A DNA stretch of 64,000 nucleotides from Arachnopeziza araneosa (Eukaryota; Ascomycota; Leotiomycetes; Helotiales; Arachnopezizaceae), in the NCBI GenBank assembly GCA_003988855.1, contig QYAI01000096.1, positions 45,934 to 109,933 of the forward strand. Reading direction: 5' to 3'. The translations under genes were made by a program, and so were the position numbers. Shown here piece after piece: positions 1 to 11,600 of the stretch (positions within the stretch are counted from its first letter, which is position 1; every line of letters starts with the position of its first letter). The notes beneath the pieces were generated by a model that saw only the letters and a program-made list of their open reading frames with translations, ran no database searches and was not told where the DNA came from.

Positions 1-55
1 CCGTATCGTCCTGGCAGACTTCCTCGAGTGTTGTCAGGAGATTACCAACATCCAT
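1..55 (-). CDS. Possible 5' end of a gene running off the left edge
   Basis: On the minus strand an ATG whose first base is position 55 opens a frame that stays open to the window edge (18 codons, beginning MDVGNLLTTLEEV). The stretch is too short to identify. It could equally be a chance frame, since an overlapping upstream ATG in another frame stops quickly. No function is proposed. Confidence 0.2.
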   Translation of the reverse strand, partial: MDVGNLLTTLEEVCQDDT

Positions 56-1275
56 CTTTTGCTGGTCTGAAAGACTTTGCCATCGTTAAAACGTCATCTC
101 TGGCGGTTGGTCTTGGAAACGGCAGCGATGCAACAGTGCTCCACACACAAGAATGGCCATAGCCATAACTTCCGTGTCAGCATACGAAATGTGGGTGTCC
201 GACAATCGTGGCCTTCCTTCGGACCATATAGTTCTTGAACATATGGTTCATGTACCCGCGTATCATGGTCTTGACATGGCTAGAGGTAGATCTACGCGCT
301 CTTCCCTTCCCGTGCACTTCGAGGCCATTCCGTGGTATTTTCGGACAACTTTCGTCCTCGTGGACTGCATGAACTTGTTAGCTAGGTAGAAGATAGGGAT
401 GGAGATTGGAGGCCCACACAGTTTCGGCAATTGAACAAAGTTTAGATATACAAAGATCGGTTAGTAAATACACCATCCACGACTCCTCTGCCACGGAAGA
501 GGAGCTGTTCTTGTCGGATCACTGCCGAGTATCTCTCCTAGCGGTGTGGAGCTCGCATTGCGCGAAGAAAAGGGTCTTCGTGCCAACACAGAGTACGGTG
601 TCTCATGATAATAGCACTGCGCCGAACATTGATATCGAGCGTTGCAGGATTGAGGACGGACAAGAGGTGCGGTGAGTAGTGTTTTGGACGAGGTGGGGAG
701 TTCGGGTTGGGGTTCTGCCGCGGTTTACCCGAGCACATCGGAATTTCTGGCACTTCACCTTTCTTCCCCTCCGGATCCACCAATTATACTAACAAATTAT
801 CTGTAAGCTCGCAAACTCTTGCTTGTCCTGTATATTTGGGCTTTAAATAGTTCACGAAATCTCAGAGGGGCTTACAGGTATGAGGCTTATTGTTTTTATT
901 GGATATTTGATTCTTGTCGTCATTCAACAGACCTCGAGGCATGGCGTGTGAAATCATTCAACATTGACAAGTTTATCTTCTAGTAATTGTCGTTTATTAT
1001 TCAGACATTAGAATCCATGTGCAATGAGAGGTCTACACAGTTAAGACAATTCCGGAATCTGAAACTCGTACAATTACGTCGATTCATTGCTAGTGATGCA
1101 AAATCATCACCATTACCCTGTGAACTGCACTCTAGCTTATCATCTATGCTAATATTGCTACGGCGCTTTCTTTGATGAGCGTCCATTCTTCTATGTTGAC
1201 TCGCAAACTTTTGTCCTCTCTCTCTCTCTCCGTGAATCTGATTTCTCTTCAGATTGGCTCAAAACTTCCCGTTCC
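56..1275. other. Intergenic region, no supported gene
   Basis: Only short overlapping frames on both strands are present, without recognisable motifs, signal peptides or a credible exon chain. A CT dinucleotide run lies at about 1216-1230. I see no tRNA or other RNA gene here. Confidence 0.5.
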
Positions 1276-2316
1276 CTACTCACACTTGATGTTAATCACC
1301 TCGGGTAAGAAAAGATTTAGTCTGCAAAACTTGATCTTCGGAATCTCAATGTCATATCCCGAACCATTCTTGTCTCCGTATTGCAAAGCTCTCTGTTTTC
1401 GATTCTGATACTCGTCGAGCAGGATTTGTTTGGCTTCATCCAGCCTGCTTCGAGTTTCCTTGCCTTTCCACTGATAGTCTCCGCCGTTCCAATAAGTGTA
1501 ATTATTCTCTGATGTCCGTGGTATAGGTGAAAGTTCAATCTTGGCCACGTTCTTTTGCACTATTGCGCATCGAGTATCGTTAACATCAGCCGAAAAGAGC
1601 ATTATATCGACCAAACTTGAGTTGGCGGGAATCATGTCTGAGACTCTGGCACTTCTATGCGCATAGGTGACATTATAGCCCATATATTGAAGTTGATTTT
1701 TGTTGAATCGGCGGACCAAGTCTCGGGTTTGCAGACTCATTGGGCTTACGAAAGCACCTGGATCTAGGATACAAACTCGATCCGCGTGCCAATTGATATA
1801 AGTTTTTGGCTCTGTTAAGAACGCAAAATGAGGTTTCGAGAATGAGAAATTAACACCAAAATCCAAAGTATAGTGACGAAGACCTTCTCCTCGAGACTCG
1901 CGACATGTGTGTAAAATCGCTGGTGGAGAAGTATGTGTCTTGTACAGAAATGGCACGAATTTGAAGTTTTGCTGATATGCCTTTCCTTCATTCTCCAGCT
2001 GAAAGTCGTACATCAACTCCCCTAATTCCACGACAGTGACGCCAATTATTCGTGTCTGAAATGCAACAAATTCCCAGATTTTGAGTCGGACTAGCAACGG
2101 AAGATGTCGAAACTCTTTTGCCAAGACCTCTTGATCCGCGGGGGTAATATTCTCCTCCTCCTTGATGTTTGGTGGGCTAACAGAGACAGCTTCGATCTGC
2201 GGACTAGGAATTGAAATTATCTCTGGGATAGACTCCGTGAGATCAATGACCGTGGTGGGAGATTTTGCAGGAAGGAACTCTCGTTTGATTCGAGAGGCAG
2301 CTTTGGAAGTCGACAT
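1276..2316 (-). CDS. 2EXR-domain protein
   Basis: Single-exon gene of 346 residues starting at a true ATG. After a low-complexity acidic N-terminus (about residues 1-65) comes the family signature: a hydrophobic FRHLPLLVRLKIWEF segment near residue 70, followed by the ILHTCRESRGEGLRHY block near residue 140. Together these are typical of the fungal 2EXR family, which is very abundant in Leotiomycetes and Sordariomycetes and has no established biochemical role. The C-terminal half is variable, as is usual. No signal peptide or membrane segment is visible. A second, broken 2EXR copy lies near the right end of the window (61930-62764), so the family is represented at both ends. The domain assignment is confident; the function is unknown. 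Confidence 0.8.
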   Translation of the reverse strand: MSTSKAASRIKREFLPAKSPTTVIDLTESIPEIISIPSPQIEAVSVSPPNIKEEENITPADQEVLAKEFRHLPLLVRLKIWEFVAFQTRIIGVTVVELGELMYDFQLENEGKAYQQNFKFVPFLYKTHTSPPAILHTCRESRGEGLRHYTLDFGVNFSFSKPHFAFLTEPKTYINWHADRVCILDPGAFVSPMSLQTRDLVRRFNKNQLQYMGYNVTYAHRSARVSDMIPANSSLVDIMLFSADVNDTRCAIVQKNVAKIELSPIPRTSENNYTYWNGGDYQWKGKETRSRLDEAKQILLDEYQNRKQRALQYGDKNGSGYDIEIPKIKFCRLNLFLPEVINIKCE

Positions 2317-4107
2317 TGTGAAGAGAATAGAACGATGATTTGAATAGTTGATTGGTAGAAATGTGATTTGGAAGTGGATATCTCCCTAGAAGCAATTAGA
2401 AGTTAATTTTAGTAGTCTGACGGTGATGACCTACTTCAGCTTTAGAATCGTAAAACCACAATGACAAGACTACTCTCGGAAATCCCACACCCCCGAGCAG
2501 ATCACCAAACTTGGCTGTAGAACAATTTTTGGATCGAAGAAGGTTGATGGAGAGGAGGAGAGGGGAGGAGAGAGGAGGGGAACAAGACAATTATTCTGTG
2601 TGAAGTCCAAAGAAGAGGCAGCTACGAGCGGGGAAGGATAAGGGAGACATGGCGGGCGTTCCTTCCTAGTAGATCAAAACAGAGCACTTAACACAATACG
2701 AGGAACAAAAACGCGTGAAAGTTAGTAAAGTGTTTTATGATTATCGAACTTGTCATACTAGTCAGTTCTAAGTTTCGATGAGGTTTTTGTGACAGAAAGG
2801 GTGTTTGGTAGAAATAGAAGTGAGCTGTTTTCGAGATCAGTCACGTCAGTGAGTGCACGTGACATTAAGAAAGGCAAGAGGCAGGTGATTTCAGAGTAAG
2901 AATGATCCCAAAACAAGAAAATTCTGCCATGTAAAGCAGTACAACGCTTATTATAGATACTTTTCTGTCAATGAATCTTAAATATCAGCTTCTTCTTTAA
3001 AATATAAGACAATAGAGAAGACACAATTCACCTACCATCATCTAGTTCCTTCTTCTCGGCGTCATATTGGCTGTCAATGAACAACTTGGTAAATCTCGCA
3101 AATTTTATTCATGAAGAAGAGTCTAGTTATAAAAAGGTATTACTGTGTGAATTAACGTGACAACAAACACTTGGTACTGCACTTAGCTTCTATATGTAAA
3201 GCGTGCTTAGAAGTTCTTCCGATATTTAAACACCATCCTAGCGATTTATCAAGGGCGTGACGAGAGGAGGCTGCATTTTACAGAGCTCAGAAAGTCTTTC
3301 ACCTTCAGTTTTCTTTGATTCTTACATATTTCGAGAAGAGTCAGCGGCCATCTGAATAGGGGTCACCCTCACTTGTAAGCCTTAAGCGAGCACTTGCGTC
3401 ACTATTTAGATTCGATCTTCGATATTATTTATAGTAAGGAATTGATCGAAGAACAATGACTATCTGTACTCCACCATTTGAGCAGGGATCAAGAAAGAGC
3501 AAGTTCCTTCACCAACTAACGTTTGAAATCACGTGAGCTTGACCTCGAGACTTCGAGGTCTTGTCTACGGTATCTTAACTGTTCAACTTTACTAATTTGT
3601 GTCTCCTTAGTCATGATATAGATTTCATCTTTCTAGTTCATCCACCTCACTGTTGCTCTTCAAAAAAACCTTATTACAAGCCAAGATTTTGCACTTTGTC
3701 TCACCTGGGTAACCCGAAAGCAAGAAAAATAGGGGGGCTCCCACTAACCCAAAACAGTCATAATTAAACTTCCCGCATCCTTCGCGCCACAACCCCTTCA
3801 CTTCCACAACCAACTATGGCGTTTTTTCCTTCCTGTTATTCGTCCAAGATCGGACTAGCAGCAACTGAAGCCAATTGAGGAAGTGCTTTCAAGCCTCATG
3901 ATGATCATTTCGCAGGGCTGAAGTCTGCCTGACCAATTTTGGAAAGATCTCAAACATGGTGGGTCGAAAAGGAACTTCTGCCAAGAGGCGGGATGACATG
4001 GAGATTTCTTGTGTGATCTTCTTCTTGATCTTCTTCTTGATCCTCCCTTTCTTTCTTATTTATTTGTTTCCGTTAATTCAAGGTCGGATCCTCGTCGCTC
4101 CTTCAAT
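2317..4107. other. AT-rich intergenic region
   Basis: There is no supported gene in this 1.8 kb. A purine-rich GA tract lies at about 2548-2582. Short frames (for example on the minus strand at 2396-2590 and 3625-3813) have no recognisable content. The last few hundred bases should hold the promoter and 5' leader of the membrane protein beginning at 4108. Confidence 0.5.
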
Positions 4108-5434
4108 ATGCGTTCTTTTCTTTGTAGTGCCCGCCGGCATTGTCCTCTCGTTTTTGTCGCTCTTTTGAATTTAGTAACAGCGGACGGATACACGCAATGT
4201 TATTACCCAGATGGTTCGATACCCATTGATTATATCTGGACTCCATGTTCCCCAGACGCGAAAAACTCGGCTTGTTGTGCAGCAGGCGATATATGTCAGG
4301 AGAATGGGTTGTGTTATTATCCGGATACCCAAGGAGCTGGACAGGCGGTCTACAGGGGAACGTGTACGGATAGAACATTTGATGACCCTAGCTGTAATGC
4401 TGATATCTGCGTGACGGGTATGGATAGATACCCAAATGTTCCAAAAAGTAAATTAACAAACTTCGACAGGCTTTGAAACGACCTGGGTATGGGCGCAAGA
4501 GTGTGGTTCATCAAGTAATCCAACTTGGGCATGTGGTGTCATTGATGACGATGGCCATGAAGCCGCGACTTGCGCAGGATCTGCAGCTACTGTTGTGGTC
4601 AACTACATAACTACTACATCAACAACATCTGCTGGACGATACACCGCTCCTCCATCAGTTGACACAAAAATATTTACCGTCATTACTTCCACACTTGAAG
4701 CCACAATTACCGCTATCCAGCAAGGACAGTCAGGTGTTACCTTTACTACGACTTGGGAAAGCACTACCACAGAAAAGATCAATGCCGCACAAGCTACCGC
4801 TACAGGAGCAGCAGTTACTGGAGCTGGTTCAGCTGAAACGGGTGCCTCAGGTACGGGGTCATCATCCAGTGCAGAATCAGGAACACCAAACGCGAGCCAG
4901 AAACATGCCGGAAAGGTTGTCATTGGAACCGGAGTTTTGATCGCCATTATTGCCATCCCAATTGTCCTCATTTGTCTTGCAGTTGGACTGTTTGTGTACC
5001 TCAAGAGACGTAGGTCAAAGCGTCAAGACGACCCCATCCGCCTCAACAGCGCAATTCCTGATACCACATATCCACCTCCCAACGGCCCAGTAGGAGCGGA
5101 TCAAGTCTATCCTTACGAAGTACCTGTAAACGAAGCGAAGTACCACGCTCCACAGTACAAGCCGGTCCCAGGACCAAAGATTGATACATATGAGATTGAT
5201 GATCAGAATGCTGTACTGAGGGAAAAGTATTCACAAAATCAGTATCAACAACAAGGAGGAGAGGCTATGGGGCATTATGGAGGGAAAGCGGAGGAGCAAA
5301 GGGCTGAGCTCAGCCCGGTCACGCCGATGCGAAGTCCTGCTCCGGTATATAGCCAAGTTGACATGAATGGTTTTGCTCCTGTGGAGTTGGCTGACACAAG
5401 TACAAATCATACCGGAGGTTTCAGGTTTCAATGA
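4108..5434 (+). CDS. Secreted/single-pass membrane protein with Cys-rich ectodomain
   Basis: Two exons (4108-4417 and 4470-5434; 52-bp intron GTATGG..CAG) encode 424 residues. I chose the ATG at 4108 because it places a hydrophobic signal peptide directly at the N-terminus; an upstream in-frame ATG at 4009 would bury it. The mature ectodomain is rich in cysteines (about residues 30-140, with a CCAAGDIC-like segment) and is followed by a Ser/Thr/Ala-rich stalk, likely O-glycosylated. One transmembrane helix (about 253-281) is followed by a basic KRRRSKR stop-transfer and a Pro/Tyr-rich cytoplasmic tail of about 135 residues. This layout is common among fungal plasma-membrane proteins of unknown function, some of which act as wall sensors. 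It lacks a recognisable WSC domain. The architecture is well supported; a sensor role is only inference. Confidence 0.8.
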
Positions 5435-5862
5435 GGATGCTACATGAGTAGGCTGTCTGGAGTTTTGGTGTTGACTGGGAGGAAAGCTTGATCAAGAATT
5501 CCGTAGTGGGTGGAGTTTCAGTGTATATCCGTTTATGAATATTAGGAGCTGGTAGTAGCAAATAATGATTATTGCATACTCTCAAGTTGGCTTGCTGTAT
5601 TCCGAAAGCCTGAAGAGTTTGAGCCAAGATGGACGTGTGCGAAATGGAAGCATCTGATTAGTGCTGCCCACGTGACTTTTAGTATCACTTGGCGGCTGAA
5701 TTGATGAAATAAAATGCAGAGCCCCTGAAACTAGACGTCAGTTCAGGTTGAAAATGAGCTCTCTCGCGCCATCTTCAGTTTCTAACACTTTTCATACGAA
5801 TTTTATCGTCGCGCTGTTGGAAATCTCGTAAGGAAGGCTTGCAAAGATACATAGACAGCCCA
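5435..5862. other. Intergenic region before the HET gene
   Basis: This stretch contains the 3' flank of the membrane-protein gene and the promoter/leader of the HET gene. No independent gene or RNA is seen. Confidence 0.5.
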
Positions 5863-8145
5863 ATGGCCTCCACAAGGTTGCTCGCAACAAACAAATACCA
5901 CAGTTGCGAATACTGCGAACAGATAATTCTACCGAGCGACTTCGTATACGATTATAGAGGTCAAAATTTCCTCAAGGTCTTCACGGTACCATTGATAGAA
6001 GATGAGATACTCCTAGCCGCTGATATGAAATGTCCGTTATTTTCAATAGCCAGGGACATTCGTCTTGTGGGCAGCCACTCAGCTGAGGCATCGTCAAAAT
6101 TCGGAGCGCAAGAAGCAGAATCTATCAGAGATTTAAGTTCTCTCAGTTCTGTGAAATCGTTTTCAACTTTTAAACACGTCTGGAAGCGCTTTACCAAAAG
6201 GAAATTATCAGATCGGAACATTTTGAAAAGGAGAATTGTTGGAAGAATCATCACGACGCCTTCGCATGCACCAACAACCAAGGGAAGTGAACTCTCCATA
6301 AATAGCTTAGGGTTCGATGGATTGTCCATCCAGGAGTATTTAAACGAGTTTCCTATGCAGCTTCGCAACTGTGGACTTGAACATTTCAAAGTGTACTTCT
6401 TTGGAGTGCCAGCTCCCTTTTATTTTGATATCAGAGTACTTACAAGTAAGTTGGACATATCTCTTTGATGCATAAAACTCACAAATATGCGCGGGACAGA
6501 ATAAAGAGACGTAATAGGAACAAACTTCTTGTTTCTCCAATCTATTTATGAGCTTTGTAGCTAACAGTGAACAGATGATCCGGCGATGGCTTTGACTTAT
6601 CGAGCTCCGGATACATATTCATTCAAGTGCCATGAGTATGCACAATTCTTTTTAGAGCAATTCTCAAAGTGCCAGAACGAGCACGTTGAAGCGGGGACTT
6701 GCCCGCGTCTACCAAAAACAGGATTTTCACCTAAAAGATTGATCAAAATCACGAGTTCGGATGTTGGCATATCCTTATGCTTGATTGAACCAACCCTGGC
6801 CTCAGACCCTCGGTGGTGCGCCCTCAGCTATTGCTGGGGTGGTGATCAGCCATACAAGACGACGAAAGACAATCTGAAGCAGCGATATGTATCCATAATT
6901 TTCCATGAGCTTGGAAAGACATTACAGGATGCGATCTCTTGTTGTGTTCAGATAGGAATAACTTATATCTGGATTGACTCTATATGCATTGTTCAAGGAG
7001 ATCCTGATCATGCCGAAGATCTTGATGCCATGCCAGAGATTTACAGCCAGGCTTATATTACCATTGTAGCTTCGAACGCATCCAACGCATCAGAAGGGTT
7101 CTTAAACCCATTCGCCGGAGAAGACTTATCGTTTTCGCCTCTTGCACTGAGGTGTATGGTGAGTGAAGAAGAGGAGGGCAGTGTGGCCATTGCGCCTGTA
7201 CAAAGGCCACAGGATGGTATACGAAAAGATCCAATTCAGTCAAGAGGTTGGACTTTTCAAGAGTACATCTTATCTCCTCGAGTCCTCGACTTTTCGCTAG
7301 AAGGAGTAACATGGAGATGCCCCGCCTCCAAGGTGCGCGAAAAATATCCGAATAGAAACATCTATGAATACTATCCAAAAGAGATTCTCCTTGTCAAAGG
7401 ATGGCGATTCACAGATGGGAACACCCATCATGATGGGAGCCCAGTAACATGGGGCGAGATCGTTGACGCCTACATCGAGCGTGGCTTAACCTACCCTGAA
7501 GATAGACTCAAAGCAATTTCAGGAATCGCAAAATATTTCAACCCAGGTTGCAGATACTTGGCAGGATTGTGGGAGGAGAGTTTTCCTAGTAACCTCATGT
7601 GGTATAGTATAGGAGAAACAATACGACCAGCAAGTTACATTGCGCCATCGTGGTCATGGGCTTCTGTGAGTGGAGCAGTGAGATCGGTTGGTGGAAGCGT
7701 AACAGAATATACAGGATGGAGATACGACTACCTTGAGAAACTCCATTGGGAAGTTGAACTGCTCTATCCCCAAGCACCTTTTGGCCCGGTAAAATCAGGA
7801 TATCTCAAAATCCAAGGCCGTCTTGCTTCTTGCACCCTGCTCCGCTCTCAAGAGAATTACGGCGAAGACTTGCTACTTCTGAAAAATAAGCACAATGCGA
7901 CACAGCATTGGTTAAAAAAGAGCTTTGACAGCGCTGAAGACGAAGAAAAAGCTAGAAAGGAAACTGCTTTATGGTGCTTATTAGTGAGGACGGACCCTTA
8001 TGAGCGTTGTAAAGTTGCAGAAGGGTTAATATTGCGTCTGGAGGATAATGGAAAATATCAACGACTTGGTGCATGGAGATGGCAAAGCAAGCATGATGGG
8101 AAAGTCGCGATGTTTGATGAGCTAATCACGATTACTGTTGTCTAA
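5863..8145 (+). CDS. HET-domain (heterokaryon incompatibility) protein
   Basis: Two exons (5863-6445 and 6575-8145; 129-bp intron with GTAAGT donor and CAG acceptor, frame-consistent) encode 717 residues. The ATG at 5863 has good context. Residues 1-195 are a variable N-terminal region beginning with a CEYCEQI segment, typical of long HET proteins. The HET domain starts near residue 275 with WCALSYCWGG, continues through a T..N / LQDAI block, and reaches the hallmark YIWIDSICIVQGD near residue 325 and a MPEIYSQA block. A GWTFQEYILSPR block, the usual W-QE-LS motif, follows near residue 410. HET domains are known to trigger programmed cell death on recognition of non-self in filamentous fungi. 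The next gene downstream, on the same strand, is a NACHT/STAND protein, supporting an allorecognition or defence setting. Family assignment is very secure; the recognised partner is unknown. Confidence 0.93.
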
Positions 8146-8648
8146 GTTAATACGACCGCCCGTCCATGGTTTTTGTAATATATATCTTGAGCATATTGAC
8201 TTAAACATGCTATTTATTTTATATCGATGCGCTATAGCTTAAATAGTAACGTGAATAGTTGTAGTAAACACAGTAGTGGAATTGATATGCAACTGCGAAG
8301 TTTGCTTATTATTAGCAATATCGAATGCGCTGGAACAAATCTATAATCCTTACTCAGAGGACCAATGCTTGTTGCTGACAAGCATTAGTCGAGAGCGTGG
8401 CTGGCTCTATTGCATCCCGTTTTGTTGTCAGATGCCTTTTGTTGGTTGAGCTCTGTTTGGCTCTCAGGTGCGGCTGTGACGAGGATTATGAGTACGAGTA
8501 GCGGCCATGGAGTTTGTACCCCGGTCGCGATCTGCTTTCAATCTTACCCCTCATAAAAATAAAAACCCCTCTCTTATTGCAACTGCTGCTTGCCTTGGAA
8601 ACAAACTCATTCTCAGCAGTGCGACTTTGTATTCCATGATTATGCAAC
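8146..8648. other. Short intergenic gap between HET and NACHT genes
   Basis: About 500 bp carry the HET 3' end and the NACHT promoter. There is no coding signal that I can support. The short spacing on the same strand is relevant to the pairing of the two genes. Confidence 0.5.
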
Positions 8649-11600
8649 ATGTCGACACTCGCGGAAAGGGAAAGTCGTCTCAGGAATACTGCAGCAAAAT
8701 TGCGGTTTCTTGTCACCCAGTTGCCGAAAGATCACCGAGAAACTTTTCAGTCCTGCCTCACTGAGTCGGATCTTCTTCATGAGGTGAAAGATCTCGATGC
8801 CTTTAGATTTCACGACACCTATTTCAGACGACTCAATCACTTCGTAAAAAATGTCAAGGAGCTTTTTGCTGCAATAGACGTTCTGTCTCATGCGGATTCT
8901 GACCATTTTGCCATGGTCTGGGGCGCTATTTGCACTATAATTAAGGTCTGCTGTTTCTTCTGGTGGCACAGATTTATCTAGGCCGCGACAGGGACTATAT
9001 GTGGGTGTTGTGTATGCTAATATTCTCTTCTGGCAATAGCTCGCGAATAACTATGTCACATTCTTTGGAAAGTTCATTCAGAGTCTGGATGAACTAGCTC
9101 GAGAAATGAATTTCTTCTCAGCAGTTGAAGGGAGAATTGCTTCTTTAAATGCAATGGAGAAGCAGAGGATGTCGTGTATTTTGGAAGATTCCTTTGAAGA
9201 TCTCCTGCTCTATCTGACTGGATTGATGCGAATCTTTTTTAAGAGCGCTGGAAGTAGGTTTTACATTTCCTGTGTCTGAAAGCCTAGTCTGACAGGAGTA
9301 GGTGCAAAGAATAAAGAAAGAGTTTTTGGCAAGGCTGAGTGGAGTCTTTTTCGATTCGATTACGTCCTAGAAAGTATGAAGGGCCACGGAAACGCTTTGA
9401 GAGATAAAGCAATACTGTATGACCTGAGGACTCAAGTGAACACAAAAATAGTGAGCCTAAGAACGATATCTTACCTCAAAACTTACGCTAATATGTGACT
9501 CTGTTAGCACCCGCATGTTGAGTATCATGGTAAATGGCTCAAATGAAAGCTCCTTTCAATCTTGTCTTCTGCTAACAGAACAATATAGAAATTGCCAAGA
9601 ACATCCAAACCTGGCTTGCACCACCGAATTTTATGGAAAGATACTACGAAGCGAGAAGTCTCCGATTACCTGAAACAGCAGACTGGATTTTCGACCACCA
9701 AATCTATGGCTCGTGGCTTCATCAATCTATCCACCCCGAGCTGGTTGAAGTAGATTTAGCTTCATCAATTTGGGTTAATGGTCTGTAGCATCCTATAAAT
9801 TTGGCAATAAATACAGAGAGCTTACGATTTAGGCAAACCTGGAAGTGGGAAAACTGTGCTTGCAGCAGCGGTCACTGAACAGCTGAAAGCCGATTACCCA
9901 GATGATGTTTGCTACTTCTTTTTTGATTCGCTCCGACATCAAACAAACGATAGTAGTGCAGCGTTTCGTTCCATCTTGGCACAGATTCTCCAGCAACGAC
10001 AGAGTGATGAGAGACTGCTGGAGCTATTTGCTTTCGCAATGCATTTTAATTCTGATGGACAACCTACTGCATCTAACCGAGAGGTCGATGAGCTTGTCGA
10101 TATCTGTTTCCAGCTTCCTTCGATTCGAAGATTGTTCTTAGTCCTGGACGGCCTTGATGAATGCGAGAATGACGATCTTCAATCTAGTGTTATACCAAAA
10201 CTTCGAAAGTTCTCCTCTCTGACGCACATCAACTTCGTTCTATTCAGCCGAGAGACCATCAAAGCCGACCTAGGAGAACTAGAAGGACTAATGCACTTAC
10301 ATATTGGAACCTTCAATCTCCACGACATAAAACATATATTGTACAAGGAGCTGGTCTCTTTGATTCAAAAACGTCGCCTTCCTCGATATCTAGATTTGCA
10401 GGAATCTGCATCCCGTCTGGCCCATCGTGCAAATGGCACATTCTTGTGGGCACGTCTGATGATATCGGTCCTGAACTGTCAGGCTCTAGCACACTCTGAG
10501 CGTGTCGCTGCCATCTTAGAGGCTGAAGGCCCAGAGAACATCGAGAAAATTTATGAAAGAATATTTGGTATCATTGCTCGTGGTGGCAAGCCCGCCTTAG
10601 AAATGGCTTCACGAGTTTTCCTATGGTTGTCACATGGAATCCGACATCTTATGCCTAAAGAGCTAGAAGAAGCTGTCAATCCTAACGGAAGAAGTAGTAC
10701 TGATAATATGGCCTCCTATATGGAGGCTTTCTCAGACACCGTCAGTCAGACGTGTAGCGGTTTTGTCGAACGGAACTGCAACGAAAGCCAGTCCCAGGCT
10801 CTCGATGATATCGGATTTCGTTTTATTCACGCCTCTGTCAAGGAATATTTCACCAATAACTCTACTCGAATTCATCTTGAAAATGGGGCATTACAAGGGG
10901 TCATATTTATCTTTCATACTGCCTCTGCTGATATCTGTTTAGCAACACAGTGCCTTCAGTATGTCACTTACAAGATTCCTGCGCAGCCCTTATCAGCGAC
11001 CTTTGGATCCAATAGATGTGGCCCAAATATGCAACTCGCATTTCCATTGAGCGTTTATGCTGCCCTACACTGGCCAACCCATCTACTCCGCACTGAGGAA
11101 AGTCTTCTTTCCGCTGAAGATGCGCAGCTGTGCAAAGGAGAATATTCGCAATTGATATCTGCCCTCCAAGCTTTCTTGAATCAACCCAACGTCTTAACTG
11201 CATGGATTGAGGTTTCTTATCTCTTTGGCGAGCAGCCAAGAGTCCAAACCCTTTTGGATTGGGCCTCGAAAATTTCAAAAGGACAATCATTGTGGATTGA
11301 AGTAGTGCCAGAAGTTCTCAATCTTGCTAAACGTGTCGAAAAGTTTGCTTCACAAGTAAAGGACATCGTTAGCGGTTGGGATTCACACCTGAGCGAGGAT
11401 CCTGGCTGTGCCTGGCAGGAAGTAATTGCCAACTCAAATTCGGATTTTTTCCCAATGAATCCGAGCATAAAAGTGAACCAACTGGTTCCTGAGGTACCGA
11501 CAGGAATGAGGTTAGCAAGTCAACACGTGAGCCGTATGTCTCAATTAGTTTTAGAGGGCACGCATGACATGGTGTTGTCTATTTACCCAACAAGGTATTT

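Noticed and set aside
4009..4107. Upstream start for the Cys-rich membrane protein
   Set aside because: It would place 33 residues before the signal peptide; the ATG at 4108 puts the hydrophobic signal at the N-terminus.
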